50,460 nt of DNA from positions 1 through 50,460 of the forward strand of contig NZ_LELA01000004.1 of assembly GCF_001677955.1 (NCBI RefSeq), written 5' to 3'. Each line of letters opens with the position of its first letter. Within the stretch, counting starts at the first letter, position 1. This DNA is from Chryseobacterium sp. BGARF1 (GTDB taxonomy: Bacteria > Bacteroidota > Bacteroidia > Flavobacteriales > Weeksellaceae). The notes under the pieces are model-generated. The model had not been told where the DNA came from. It made no database searches and worked only from the letters and a program-made list of their open reading frames with translations. This document shows positions 41,801-49,978 of the stretch, piece after piece. A program made the translations under genes and the position numbers.

Positions 41801-44800
41801 AGTTCAAAAACGGAGTGCTGGAATATGAAACTGAAATTCCGAATGATAAAAATATAACTGGTTTAAATATTCAGTTTCAGTTGGCCTCATTTAATGATAT
41901 TCAGACCGAAACGGTTGATTTAAAAATTAAAGATACAGAACAGCCATTGAAAATAGAAACGGTAACATTCAGAGATAAAATCGAACCTAATTCTAAAGAA
42001 AAATGGTCGGTGAGAGTTTCTGGTAATGACAAAGAAAAAATCAATGCTGAGGTTTTAGCCAATATGTACGATATGTCTTTGGACCAGTTTTCTGTAAATA
42101 CTTTTAACTGGCAAAAATTGTACAGACCTTATTCTTTTACATCTACTTATGCAATTCATACAGGCCTTGAAGAAAAATATTTTCAAAGCAGAATGGAGTA
42201 TTTTGATAATAAGGTGGTAGAAATTCCACAATTTAACTGGTTTGATGGAAATATTTACTTTGTAGATTACAGCAGACAATTGGAGACCACAACGGGCGTA
42301 GTTTTTCAAGAAGGAAGAAAAGCAGAGACATATAGTCCGCCACCGCCATCAGTTGGCGGTGCAAAAAGAAGTGCTTTAATGGCGAAAGCAGGTGTTGTAG
42401 CTGATGAAATGGTGGAAATTATTCAAAATGTTGTTCCTGAACCTGTAAAAGCTCCAAGAATTGACGCAGATGGTGTCTCAGATAAAAATGAAGAGACTTT
42501 AGAAAATGTTCAGGTTCGTCAAAACTTAAACGAAACTGCATTCTTCTATCCAGATTTAAAAACGGATGCAGAAGGAAATATTAACTTCGAATTCACGTCT
42601 CCCGAAGCTCTTACAAAATGGAAACTGATGTTCCTGGCTCATACAAAAGACGCAAGAGCAACAACATTGGAAAAAGAAGTGGTGACGCAAAAAGAGTTTT
42701 CTGTTACTCCAAATTACCCAAGATTTTTGAGAGAAGGAGATGAATTGAATCTTCAGTCAAAACTATCAAACTTAACAAACAAAAAATTGAACGGTTCTGC
42801 GCAACTGCAGATTTTGGATGCATTTACCAATGAAGATATTTCAGAGAAATTTGGGTTGAGTACTTTGACGGCAGTTTCTGGTTATAATAAGGAACAGGCT
42901 TTTTCAGTAAATGAAAACGGGAATTCTGCATTGACATGGAAAATAAAAGTACCGAATAACGTTTCATCAATCATTTTAAAAATAGTAGCAAAAGCCGGAC
43001 AATATTCTGATGGTGAACAAAAAGCGATTCCGGTTTTACCAAACAGAATGTTGGTGACTGATGCAGTTCCGATTTTTGTGAAAGAAGGCGAAACGAAAAC
43101 TTTTGTTTTAGACAATCTTAAAGATACAAACTCAACAACGATATCCAATGTTTCGAATACTTTAGAATTGACGACCAATCCGATTTGGGAAATTATGTTT
43201 GCACTTCCAAGTCTGAAAAATGACCAGAATAGTTCTGCAGATGTCATCTTTAATAAATGGTTTGCCGATGTTTTGGCTTCAGAAATTTTTAAAGCCAATC
43301 CGAAACTGAAAACAGTTTTTGAAGAATATCAAAGCAAGGGATTACTAACTTCTAATCTTGAAAAAAATCAGGAGCTGAAACAGTTGTTGCTTGAAGAAAC
43401 TCCTTGGGTTTTGGAAAGTAAAAACGAAGAGGAACAGATGGCAAAATTAGCATTGCTTTTTGATGCTAATACAATGAAAAATTCTATCAATCAGGATTGG
43501 GATGATTTCAAAAAACTGCAAAATCCGGACGGTGGTTTCTCTTGGTATCAAGGGTATCCGAGTTCGTACGGAACGTCTCTTTATATTCTTAAAAATTTAG
43601 GAAAAATAAACGTTTGGCTAAAAGATAATGTGAAAGACTATCAGTCTTCTGAACAGAAAGAATTGGTAGCAAAACTGATTGGTTATGTTGATCAAGAAAT
43701 CAATAAATACACTGATGTTAAAAAAGAAAATGTAATCAATAACTGGACTTTAGATTATCTTGATACCCGAAATTATTGGGAAAAACAATATCCTTTAAAA
43801 GGTAAAGGAGCAACGCTGAAATCTTTAGTAAAACAGAAGGCTAAAACAACCAAAATTACCGATTTCACATTCTTCGGATTGCATCGTGCAGCTTTATTGA
43901 TGAGCGATTATGGCTTAAAAGATGTTTCGGATAAATTATTAAATTACTTAAAAGAAACTTCAGTAGATTCTAAAACGCAAGGAATTTATTGGAAGCAAAA
44001 CCTTGATGATTGGGGTTGGTTCAGTTCGAAAGTAGTGAATCATGCAGGAGCTTTGGAAGCTTTTAATAAACTAAAACCAAACGATCAGAAATTCATCGAA
44101 GACATGAAAATCTGGTTAATCACACAAAAAGAAGTCAATTCTTGGGGAAGCTCAAGAGGAACTTCAGAAGTGATTTTCACGATTTTAAATTCAGGAAAAT
44201 CTTGGACTTCAGCAGAAAGCGATAAAGCAACCATTATTTGGGGTGGAAAAGAACTGAAACCGGAAACTCAGGCGGCAGGTTATGTGAAATCTGCTGTGAA
44301 AACAGATGTTTTAGATAAGAATTTAGCGACCGTTACCGTTACAAAACCGGGTGCAGGAATTGTTCAGGGAGGTTTATTCTGGCAATATTATGAAGATTTG
44401 GATAAAATAAAATCTTCCGAAAATTATATTTCTGTCGTAAAAGAGCTTTATAAAAAAGTAAAAACGGTAAACGGTGAAGAATTACAGAAAATCTCTCCCG
44501 AGACTCCGCTGAAAGTTGGCGACAAAGTAACGGTAAGAATGATTTTGAACACAGATCGTGCGATGGAATTTATTCACATTAAAGATATGCGAGCGGCAGG
44601 ATTTGAACCGGTGAATGTGCTTTCCGGTTATCAATGGAAAAATAGTTTGGGATATTATCAGTCAACAAAAGATGCGTCTACAAACTTCTATATTGAATAT
44701 ATGCCGAAAGGAAAATATGTTTTTGAATATGATTATGTAGCCAATGCATCAGGGAAGTTCTCAAACGGAATTACAACGATTCAAAACTATTATGCACCGC

Positions 44801-44847
44801 AGATGAGTTCACATACAAAAGGTTCGAATGTCGAGATTAAAGAATGA
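38860..44847 (+). CDS. Alpha-2-macroglobulin-like protein, no thioester
   Basis: The 1995-residue exported protein starts with a signal peptide (1-22; an LSC at 14-16 leaves lipoprotein anchoring possible). It has a helical N-terminal region (about 30-330), then MG domains including TDRAIYRPGQTVYFK (553-567), and the central SPEALTKWKLMFLAHT segment at 1247, followed by a long alpha/alpha-barrel region ending in IEYMPKGKYVFEYD. Bacterial A2Ms trap external proteases in the periplasm. The CxEQ thioester motif is absent; around the expected place I read NPDGGFSWYQGYPSSYGTS. A dispersed repeat has inserted in frame near residues 866-894. Confidence 0.92.
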   Translation: MQRFSKVLFLILFLSCLSNAFSQKYYDTQWKKIQTNYEKGAYKSNLPVVLEIQKQAMKENNALQLIRSLKAEFSIVNRTNDDEKNDSGSKFFAKLKTTEKNLKGDDLLVYKVLLSGFTLDYYNEHSWEINGRTNMNSQDVSQIETWSKLDFKNYLLQNFKELDQQNQAMNKVSLVKYKDIFFNTDYIAYFSTLQDWYSLKKVNLLSNNELFTKNELAENRVLINAIFDELIVKSTGNSKLYFLHQKLSENCIFTSCKDKLVQLQNLIKMNIEGDYKVLITEEIIDELIKGKKEKEALQLVNSIKNQYPKSPFIENIKNKENQIINPFLSFKYEEQTQPNLPIHLVAEFKNVKEFSVKIYEVKDNFLPLIQFARSPYDNAYSKIKKSLVRKEVFQLNDSQDYQLHKTSVEMKALPSGIYVAEYEVSGSKPEEGNNHNFYFLVSNHKIIYQNINESNNLSNELKLISSENGKPINNEDLTFYEFVEGKALNKVAGKTNENGVFKFPMTNSKDYYRAILIQQPKTNDFQLMQIYGNNNREIYNPNKQTRTKAQIFTDRAIYRPGQTVYFKVINTKIDNEIESVASNLKQKITLKDANNQEVLVQNFTTNEFGSYHGSFILPKGKLNGNFRIITDGNTSGYRYIKVEEYKRPKFEVTFDPVKDEYKYGETIELKGKAMMFSGVALSNTNVNYEIKKQNIRWRYFPWYPNDNDNENSILGEAKTNEKGEFTIKLDLKKDEKLEGIQIDNYQINASATDINGETQTANTNLKVASVSHYIKADDIKNVFADENLNVKVETKNYNEQNLKKPYQVKLLKLETSNRIFRNNFKTEVQNLPKFSKEEFISKFPHDLYDKNDEIKNWKVEKVIIDRIENQESRIKNSTLENKDKSLESSVLNLGSLNAGDYQLELYNIEGKDTIKSTQNFSVWDKKSLKPAQKTFLTVLEPKDEVSRGEKAKIYVYSSIPNVLVNVFVQNGLGKTVTEVHQFKNGVLEYETEIPNDKNITGLNIQFQLASFNDIQTETVDLKIKDTEQPLKIETVTFRDKIEPNSKEKWSVRVSGNDKEKINAEVLANMYDMSLDQFSVNTFNWQKLYRPYSFTSTYAIHTGLEEKYFQSRMEYFDNKVVEIPQFNWFDGNIYFVDYSRQLETTTGVVFQEGRKAETYSPPPPSVGGAKRSALMAKAGVVADEMVEIIQNVVPEPVKAPRIDADGVSDKNEETLENVQVRQNLNETAFFYPDLKTDAEGNINFEFTSPEALTKWKLMFLAHTKDARATTLEKEVVTQKEFSVTPNYPRFLREGDELNLQSKLSNLTNKKLNGSAQLQILDAFTNEDISEKFGLSTLTAVSGYNKEQAFSVNENGNSALTWKIKVPNNVSSIILKIVAKAGQYSDGEQKAIPVLPNRMLVTDAVPIFVKEGETKTFVLDNLKDTNSTTISNVSNTLELTTNPIWEIMFALPSLKNDQNSSADVIFNKWFADVLASEIFKANPKLKTVFEEYQSKGLLTSNLEKNQELKQLLLEETPWVLESKNEEEQMAKLALLFDANTMKNSINQDWDDFKKLQNPDGGFSWYQGYPSSYGTSLYILKNLGKINVWLKDNVKDYQSSEQKELVAKLIGYVDQEINKYTDVKKENVINNWTLDYLDTRNYWEKQYPLKGKGATLKSLVKQKAKTTKITDFTFFGLHRAALLMSDYGLKDVSDKLLNYLKETSVDSKTQGIYWKQNLDDWGWFSSKVVNHAGALEAFNKLKPNDQKFIEDMKIWLITQKEVNSWGSSRGTSEVIFTILNSGKSWTSAESDKATIIWGGKELKPETQAAGYVKSAVKTDVLDKNLATVTVTKPGAGIVQGGLFWQYYEDLDKIKSSENYISVVKELYKKVKTVNGEELQKISPETPLKVGDKVTVRMILNTDRAMEFIHIKDMRAAGFEPVNVLSGYQWKNSLGYYQSTKDASTNFYIEYMPKGKYVFEYDYVANASGKFSNGITTIQNYYAPQMSSHTKGSNVEIKE
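41456..41540. repeat. Palindromic repeat inserted in frame in the A2M gene
   Basis: GAATCAA repeats three times (41461-41483 region) and faces a degenerate complementary arm CTTGAGTCTAGCGTCTTAAA (from 41515), with an AT-rich loop between. Similar heptamer arrays are usually intergenic in these genomes. Here the 85 bases are read in frame as hydrophilic residues (ENQESRIKNST.. to SVLNLGSL). Confidence 0.6.
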
Positions 44848-44880
44848 TTTAGGTAATTAAAAAGGAAAAGTTTAGATAAA

Positions 44881-44917
44881 AAATGGTTTTAGATAAAATT
44901 CTAAGACCATTTTTTTA
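44881..44917 (+). terminator. Rho-independent terminator after the A2M gene
   Basis: AAATGGTTTTAG (44881-44892) pairs with CTAAGACCATTT (12 bp with one G-T pair) and ends in seven T. It lies 34 bases after the A2M stop codon. The T-run runs directly into the -7 box of the next gene. Confidence 0.85.
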
Positions 44918-44923
44918 TATTTG
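44916..44923 (+). promoter_or_regulatory. -7 promoter box overlapping the terminator tail
   Basis: TATATTTG matches TAnnTTTG. It begins in the T-run of the A2M terminator and ends 12 bases before ATG 44936, so the message has a very short or no leader. The in-frame TTG at 44921 is part of this box and therefore cannot be the start. Confidence 0.6.
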
Positions 44924-44935
44924 AAAAAAACCTTC

Positions 44936-46609
44936 ATGTTTAGCATATTAGATTTAGAAAGCCAGTTTTCGAAACAGAAAATCAACAAATCAAAAAAGAT
45001 GACTGTTCGTGAGTTTGAGGAGGAAAGCAAAAATCATTTTGTAAGTTTTGTAGATGATGAAATGGAGTCTTTTGATGTACAAATTATTTTGAATCCAAAA
45101 TCTGAAATCATTAAATCTTCTTGCGACTGCAATAGTAAAGATTTTTGTCTTCATCAATTAGCATTGAGTATTTTTATTTCTGAGAATAATTCAGGAAAAA
45201 GCACCTCTAAAAAAACATCTAAAAGGAAAATTTCTGAAGCAGAAATGGTAATGGAAGATTTGAATTCTGAAGAGATGAAATCTTGGCTTCTTGAATTTTT
45301 CAAAAAAAATAAAGATGCCGAAATGCAGTTTTTATTGGAGTTTTCCGAAACAAAAAAAGAGTTTTCTACTGATGATATCAAACAAATTATTATAACAACA
45401 ACCCAATCGGTTGTCGGAAAAAAGAAAAATCTCACCGCTCAGGATGTAAAAAAGATTGTTGATTTAATGACAAAGTCTTTAGAGCCAGTTGAGCAGTTTT
45501 TATTTCAAAACATTAATAAAGATAGTAGTTTCGAAAAATTTATTTTGATTAATAAGACTATTGTTGATTTTCAAATGTTGATCAATACTTCTAGTACAAG
45601 AATTGATAAATTTCTAGAAAATTTTAAAATAAGGTTTACTTCAAATTTTAATTCTATTAAAGATATTGAGATTTGGGAAAAATTAGCTGAAAAGTATTGG
45701 AATTTATTTTTAAAAGGCGAAGAATCTGTACTCATTTATTTCTATCAGTTTATCCTTGAGATGTATCATTCAGGAACAAAAGAACAAAAAAAGTTTATTG
45801 CAGAACTTGTTAAAAGTCAAATAATTATTTGGATTAAAAATAAGGTAGATTTGAGAACCTCTATTAAAGAAGATCTTTTGCCTATCATTGCTGAAAACGA
45901 TTTTTTTACTTCCCTTCAAAAATATTTTCCGATTGCGCTTTACGAGAATTCATATAATATTAAAGTCATTAATGAAATGATAAAAATTAATGAAACTAAA
46001 GCTGAAGAATTTTGTAAAAAAATTATAAATAGAAATACCAACGAAAAATACAACTTACCTTACTACGAAATATTGGAAGCGTTGTATGAGAAAACAAATA
46101 ATATTCAGGGTTTAGCTTATGTGAAAAAAGGTAAATTCAACAGCAATTATAATTTGGAAGATTATATTTTTATTGAACAGTATGAAGAAGATCGAGAAAT
46201 CTTTAAGAAATTCAGAAATCGTATTTTATCTAATCTAAAAGGATCTTTTATAAGTGATTCAAAATATCCAGAAATGTATTTTTCAATTTTAGAACACGAA
46301 AAAAATTATAAAAAAATGCTCGAAGTTATTAATGATTATGTTCCGAGCAATATTATTATTAAGTACATGAAAAATTTGTATGATTTTGACCGTAAAAAGT
46401 TCTTAATTAATTCTACCAGAAGATCAGGCTGGGGTAGCCGAGAAGAAGATGATGAGATTTTGATCGATTTTCTAGTCGAAAATTACAATGCTGATGAGCT
46501 TAGACAACAATTTCCAAGACAAACTTTTGGATTCGGCGCCGCAAAATTTTCAAATACATTACTGGCTAAAATAAATGAAAAGGAGAAAAATATTCTATCA
46601 AGCAAATAG
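44936..46609 (+). CDS. SWIM zinc-finger protein
   Basis: Starting at ATG 44936 the product has 557 residues. A SWIM zinc finger lies at the N-terminus: C63 and C65 in CDC, then C71 and H73 (CLH), the CxC..CxH pattern. A Lys/Ser-rich linker follows and then a long helical region without a recognised domain; the composition is lysine-rich and hydrophilic with no membrane segment. SWIM domains mediate DNA or protein binding. In many bacteria SWIM proteins are linked to SNF2 helicases; none adjoins this one. It is expressed from its own promoter after the A2M terminator. Confidence 0.8.
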   Translation: MFSILDLESQFSKQKINKSKKMTVREFEEESKNHFVSFVDDEMESFDVQIILNPKSEIIKSSCDCNSKDFCLHQLALSIFISENNSGKSTSKKTSKRKISEAEMVMEDLNSEEMKSWLLEFFKKNKDAEMQFLLEFSETKKEFSTDDIKQIIITTTQSVVGKKKNLTAQDVKKIVDLMTKSLEPVEQFLFQNINKDSSFEKFILINKTIVDFQMLINTSSTRIDKFLENFKIRFTSNFNSIKDIEIWEKLAEKYWNLFLKGEESVLIYFYQFILEMYHSGTKEQKKFIAELVKSQIIIWIKNKVDLRTSIKEDLLPIIAENDFFTSLQKYFPIALYENSYNIKVINEMIKINETKAEEFCKKIINRNTNEKYNLPYYEILEALYEKTNNIQGLAYVKKGKFNSNYNLEDYIFIEQYEEDREIFKKFRNRILSNLKGSFISDSKYPEMYFSILEHEKNYKKMLEVINDYVPSNIIIKYMKNLYDFDRKKFLINSTRRSGWGSREEDDEILIDFLVENYNADELRQQFPRQTFGFGAAKFSNTLLAKINEKEKNILSSK

Positions 46610-46770
46610 TAAACAGTTTAAAGAGTATAACTTCTTATGTATTAAATTTATGCTACCTCGTGTTACCTAACCTGTATAAATTATAAATTTCAACATCTCA
46701 TTTCGTGATTTAAAAAATTATGGAATAGTTTTTGAGTATATGGAAATTGTAAATTTTAAATCAAATAATT

Positions 46771-47262
46771 ATGAAATTTTTAAAAGTAGTATCTGCGGTA
46801 TTGATGATGTTTGTAATGGGTAATATTTCTGCTCAGAAAAAGAAAGCAGAGAAATTTGAAAAACTACAAATAGAGATGTTTCCAAAAGCTAAAGAAGGGT
46901 ATAAGCAAGTTTATATTCAATTGCCAATTGCGAAAAATGAAAATGATTTGAAAGTTGAATTTTTTGTTGGTGTTGAAAAAATGCTAGATTGTAACAACCA
47001 CTTTTTAATGGGAAAAGTTACCTCTCAGGATTTGCAAGGTTGGGGTTACAATTATTATGAAGTAGAATCTAACGGAGAAACAGGTGGAACTTTAATGGCT
47101 TGTCCGGATCAGAAAAAGACCAAAAAATTCGTTTCTTTACAACCTGAAATTGTAAGATACAACAGCAAATTACCATTGGTGTTTTATGTGCCTAAAGACT
47201 TAGAAGTTCGTTATAGAGTTTTACGTCCGGATGCAGCAATGAAAAAAGCAACTCAGAAATAA
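46771..47262 (+). CDS. eco: Ecotin, serine protease inhibitor
   Basis: The 163-residue protein has a signal peptide (1-21, ending ISAQ) and the ecotin fold: EMFPKAKEGYKQVYIQLP, C74 in MLDCNNHFLMG, and GGTLMACPDQKKTKKFVSLQPE with C111, then VRYNSKLPLVFYVPKDLEVRYRV. M109 is at the reactive-site P1 position, as in E. coli ecotin, and the two cysteines match its disulfide. Ecotin is a periplasmic dimer that inhibits trypsin-like and elastase-like proteases. It is followed by a good terminator and is 1.9 kb downstream of a macroglobulin-type inhibitor gene. Confidence 0.95.
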   Translation: MKFLKVVSAVLMMFVMGNISAQKKKAEKFEKLQIEMFPKAKEGYKQVYIQLPIAKNENDLKVEFFVGVEKMLDCNNHFLMGKVTSQDLQGWGYNYYEVESNGETGGTLMACPDQKKTKKFVSLQPEIVRYNSKLPLVFYVPKDLEVRYRVLRPDAAMKKATQK

Positions 47263-47282
47263 ATTATTAAAAATAATGACTC

Positions 47283-47313
47283 AAGCTCCATGCAAATTTG
47301 TATGGAGCTTTTT
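47283..47313 (+). terminator. Rho-independent terminator after ecotin
   Basis: AAGCTCCAT and ATGGAGCTT form a perfect 9-bp stem with a 10-base loop (47292-47301) followed by a T-run (GCTTTTTAA). It lies 21 bases after the ecotin stop. Confidence 0.85.
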
Positions 47314-47391
47314 AATTTCTATTATTTTGTTTTTTATAATAATTCACCTTTCAAAATCAAAAAAAATATTTCAATGAAACAAAAAAACTGA

Positions 47392-47399
47392 TATATTTG
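47392..47399 (+). promoter_or_regulatory. -7 promoter box of the DUF1569 gene
   Basis: TATATTTG matches TAnnTTTG exactly, 21 bases before ATG 47421. No clear -33 partner. Confidence 0.5.
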
Positions 47400-47420
47400 T
47401 TTCTAAAGATTTAGACAAAA

Positions 47421-47876
47421 ATGGAAAACGTATTTGAAGCAAAAGATGCTCAGAATTATATCAATAGAATAAATAATCTTGTAGAAGAAACTCATGGTTT
47501 GTGGGGAAGAATGACGGTAGATCAAATGTTGGCGCACTGTTGTGTGTCTTACGAAATGGTTTACGAACCAGAAAAACACAAAAAACCCGGAGCGATTGCT
47601 AAGTTTATTTTAAAAACTTTTGTAAAACCGAAAGTGGTGGGTGAGAAAGCTTATCCGCATGATTCTCCTACAGCTCCTCAGTTCATAATTAAAGAAAGAA
47701 AAAATTTTGAAGAGGAAAAAAAGAGACTGATTGGCTTTATTCAAAAAACTCAGCAATTGGGAGCTTCAGCTTTTGACGGTAAAGAATCGTTTTCTTTTGG
47801 AAAATTAAAATCTCAGGAATGGAATAATATGTTTGCGAAACATCTTAATCATCACTTGAGCCAGTTTGGCGTTTAG
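47421..47876 (+). CDS. DUF1569 / DinB-like protein
   Basis: The 151-residue cytoplasmic protein has the DUF1569 pattern: WGRMTVDQMLAHCCVSYEMVYEP, followed by a helical middle with KKPGAIAKFILKTFVKPKVVG, and a C-terminal WNNMFAKHLNHHLSQFG that supplies histidines. The His residues (H in MLAHC and in KHLNHH) resemble the metal site of the DinB four-helix bundle, a fold of metal-dependent transferases. Its substrate is unknown. A GC-rich hairpin follows. Confidence 0.8.
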   Translation: MENVFEAKDAQNYINRINNLVEETHGLWGRMTVDQMLAHCCVSYEMVYEPEKHKKPGAIAKFILKTFVKPKVVGEKAYPHDSPTAPQFIIKERKNFEEEKKRLIGFIQKTQQLGASAFDGKESFSFGKLKSQEWNNMFAKHLNHHLSQFGV

Positions 47877-47897
47877 TTTGTCTTACTAAATTAATAG

Positions 47898-47918
47898 AAA
47901 CGGGCTTTAGCCCGTTTT
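47898..47918 (+). terminator. Hairpin AAACGGGC/GCCCGTTT
   Basis: A perfect 8-bp stem with the loop TTTA, followed by a short T-run. The inner GGGCTTTAGCCC block is a dispersed repeat type in these genomes, and a second copy, GGCTTTAGCC, lies at 47939-47948. It may act as a terminator for the DUF1569 gene. Confidence 0.65.
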
Positions 47919-47978
47919 CAAAAAACATAAATTCTTTTGGCTTTAGCCTAAATCTATTCAATTTAAGAATTTAAAACC

Positions 47979-48448
47979 ATGAAAAAACTTTTATTCTTCC
48001 TCGTTCTTATCTCCAATTTTGCTTTTGCACAGATGCCCAATATTTCCAATGTTTGGCTCAATAATTCAAAGCCTTATATAGGAACTATTGGAAATGATAA
48101 AGAAACCATTAAACTTAAAATAGAAATTTCTGAGCAGGATAAGAAAAAAGATCAGGAATATTTTGTTTCAGGCTATTCGTTAGTAGAAAATAACCATTCA
48201 AAATTTGAGGGAAAGTTTAAATTACCAAATATAAAGACACAAAAAATAAAGGTGTAGTTTATGGTGATTATGAGTTGGCTGAAGAAGTGAAAGGAAAGCA
48301 TTCCGGGATTTTTACGGGTAAATTTATTTATACTTTTAAATGGAATAAAACGACCGAAAAAATTGAAAGCCAAAACATCGAATTAATTGGTGATTGGAAA
48401 AGCTATGATAAAACATTGAACTTCAAGACACACCTTAAAAATCAATAA
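47979..48448 (+). pseudogene. Exported protein of unknown function, disrupted by a frameshift
   Basis: The first frame (47979-48257) starts with a signal peptide ending FAFAQ and stops after 92 residues. The sequence continues in a different frame from 48251 as KGVVYGDYELAEEVKGKHSG.. to a stop at 48448, with similar coding quality, giving a total of about 156 residues. The junction is a run of six A at 48241-48246; one added A restores a single frame. This is a -1 change from a deletion in an A7 run, or a sequencing error, or slippage. The three-base spacing to the next gene supports 48448 as the real end. Confidence 0.75.
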
Positions 48449-48450
48449 CT

Positions 48451-48849
48451 ATGTTAAAAAAAATATTGGCGGTTGTTGCCGGAATTATTGTTGGCTCTAT
48501 CTGTGTGTGGGCGGTTGAAACCGTCAATCATCTCATATATCCTTATCCTGAAGGAATGAAACCGGGTGACATGGAAGGTTTTAAAAATTATATTGAAGCC
48601 TTACCTTTTTTAGGGAAATTTATGGTGATTATTGGCTATGCTTTGGGAGCTTTGGTTTCGGGGTTTATTGCCACAAAGATTTCAAAAGATGGAAAACCTA
48701 CTGCAGCATTGATTTGCGGGATCATTTTTCTTGTTTTCACCATTTATAATATGACCGTTTTACCAACACCAATTTGGTTTTGGGTTCTCGGAATTTTAGT
48801 TTGGTCACTGGTTTTAGGAGGATACAAATTAGCTTTAAATAAAAAATAA
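48451..48849 (+). CDS. Four-helix membrane protein, unknown function
   Basis: The 132-residue protein has about four membrane helices (residues 4-24, 50-70, 85-105, 108-128) with a short periplasmic or cytoplasmic loop rich in proline (PYPEGMKPGDMEG). The first helix begins with a signal-like ILAVVAGIIVGSI. It begins three bases after the frameshifted gene. No family recognised. Confidence 0.75.
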   Translation: MLKKILAVVAGIIVGSICVWAVETVNHLIYPYPEGMKPGDMEGFKNYIEALPFLGKFMVIIGYALGALVSGFIATKISKDGKPTAALICGIIFLVFTIYNMTVLPTPIWFWVLGILVWSLVLGGYKLALNKK

Positions 48850-48862
48850 TAAAAACTTACAT

Positions 48863-49234
48863 ATGAAATTAGGCGTATTTTCGCTAAGCTTGAGCGTGAA
48901 AGATCTTGCTAAGTCTAAAGAGTTTTATGAAAAGCTAGGCTTCTCTGCAATGGGAGGAGGTATAGAAAATAATTATCTCATCATGAAGAACGGCAGTACA
49001 TTGATTGGTCTTTTTCAGGCGATGTTCGACGGAAATATGTTGACATTCAATCCGGGATGGGATGAGAACGCTCAGAATCTTGAGGAATTTGATGATGTAA
49101 GAGAAATTCAGAAAAGACTGAAAGAAAGCGGAGTAGAATTAGATAAAACCGCAGACGAAACCACATCCGGCCCTGAACATATTTTCCTAAAAGATCCTGA
49201 CGGAAATATGATTCTTATCGACCAACATCGTTAA
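48863..49234 (+). CDS. VOC-family protein (glyoxalase/bleomycin-resistance fold)
   Basis: The 123-residue protein has the VOC repeat: SLSVKDLAKSKEFYEKLGF at the start and IFLKDPDGNMILIDQHR at the end, with a conserved glutamate replaced by the aspartate of LIDQ at the usual metal-ligand spot. VOC proteins are divalent-metal enzymes or drug-binding proteins; no specific substrate can be named. It lies 13 bases after the membrane-protein gene. Confidence 0.9.
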   Translation: MKLGVFSLSLSVKDLAKSKEFYEKLGFSAMGGGIENNYLIMKNGSTLIGLFQAMFDGNMLTFNPGWDENAQNLEEFDDVREIQKRLKESGVELDKTADETTSGPEHIFLKDPDGNMILIDQHR

Positions 49235-49239
49235 TTTGA

Positions 49240-49306
49240 GTTCCGTGTTCCGAGTTTCGAGTTTCGAGCTCAGCGCCTCGAATCACGAACCTCGAAACCC
49301 GAATCT
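49240..49306. repeat. Complete dispersed palindrome between the two VOC genes
   Basis: A G-rich arm (GTTCCGTGTTCCGAGTTTCG then AGTTTCGAG) faces a C-rich arm (CTCGAATCACGAACCTCG, then AAACCCGAATC) around a short loop TCAGCG. Units are about seven bases, as in the separated arms at 35899-35933 and 36374-36420. It fills the 100-base gap between VOC genes and allows in-frame readthrough upstream of ATG 49335, which is therefore not coding. Confidence 0.7.
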
Positions 49307-49334
49307 AATATCTCAATCAAATAAAAACTATATT

Positions 49335-49784
49335 ATGGCAACAGTAAATGTTTATCTTACCTTCAACGGAAACTGCAAAGAAGCCTTCGATTTTTATAAA
49401 TCGGTTTTCGGTGGAGAATATCCTTACATCGGAACTTTTGGAGAGATGCCTCCACAGGAAGGAAAAGAAATGTCTCAGGAAGATAAAGACAAAATTATGC
49501 ACGTTTCTCTTCCTATTTCAAAAGAAACCATTTTGATGGGAAGTGATACCGGCGGAGAATGGGCTTCAAACTTAAAAGTTGGAAATAATTTTTCAGTGTC
49601 TATCAATGCAGATTCTAAAGAAGAAGCAGAAAAACTTTTCAACGGACTTTCTGCTGGAGGAAATGTTACAATGCCTCTTGCTGATACTTTTTGGGGAGCC
49701 TATTTCGGAATGTTCACTGATAAATTTGAAATCAACTGGATGGTAAATTATGATGATCCTGCGAAAATGCAACAGCATCCTTAA
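49335..49784 (+). CDS. VOC/PhnB-like protein
   Basis: Starting at ATG 49335 the product has 149 residues. The pattern VYLTFNGNCKEAFDFYKSVFGG, then HVSLPISKETILMGSD, DSKEEAEKLFNGLSAGGNVTMPL and FWGAYFGMFTDKFEINWMVNYD is the PhnB/3-dmu-9 type of VOC fold. An in-frame start further upstream (49236) would translate the palindromic repeat and is rejected. The substrate is unknown. Confidence 0.92.
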   Translation: MATVNVYLTFNGNCKEAFDFYKSVFGGEYPYIGTFGEMPPQEGKEMSQEDKDKIMHVSLPISKETILMGSDTGGEWASNLKVGNNFSVSINADSKEEAEKLFNGLSAGGNVTMPLADTFWGAYFGMFTDKFEINWMVNYDDPAKMQQHP

Positions 49785-49817
49785 AATTGATATTCTAAAT
49801 TTGAAGCAAAATAAAAT

Positions 49818-49850
49818 AATAACCGGCAATTATCTGTCGGTTATTGTTTT
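49818..49850 (+). terminator. Rho-independent terminator after the PhnB-like gene
   Basis: AATAACCG (49818-49825) and CGGTTATT (49838-49845) form an 8-bp stem, extended by GCA/TGT-type pairs, and a T-run follows. It lies 34 bases after the stop codon. Confidence 0.8.
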
Positions 49851-49865
49851 ACTATTAAGAAGCTA

Positions 49866-49955
49866 GTTTTTCTTTGCTGAGTTAAACGCCTTTGCGAACG
49901 AAAAATATTTTCAAACATTTTAAATAAAACCTTTGCGCTCTTTGCGTTAAAAAAT
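49866..49955. repeat. CTTTGCG-type intergenic repeats
   Basis: The block contains TTTGCTGAG, CCTTTGCGAACG and CCTTTGCGCTCTTTGCGTT, repeats of a CTTTGCG unit frequent between genes in Bacteroidetes. It fills the gap before the DUF1398 gene. No function can be assigned. Confidence 0.45.
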
Positions 49956-49978
49956 ATAATCTTAAAAAATAAAACAAA

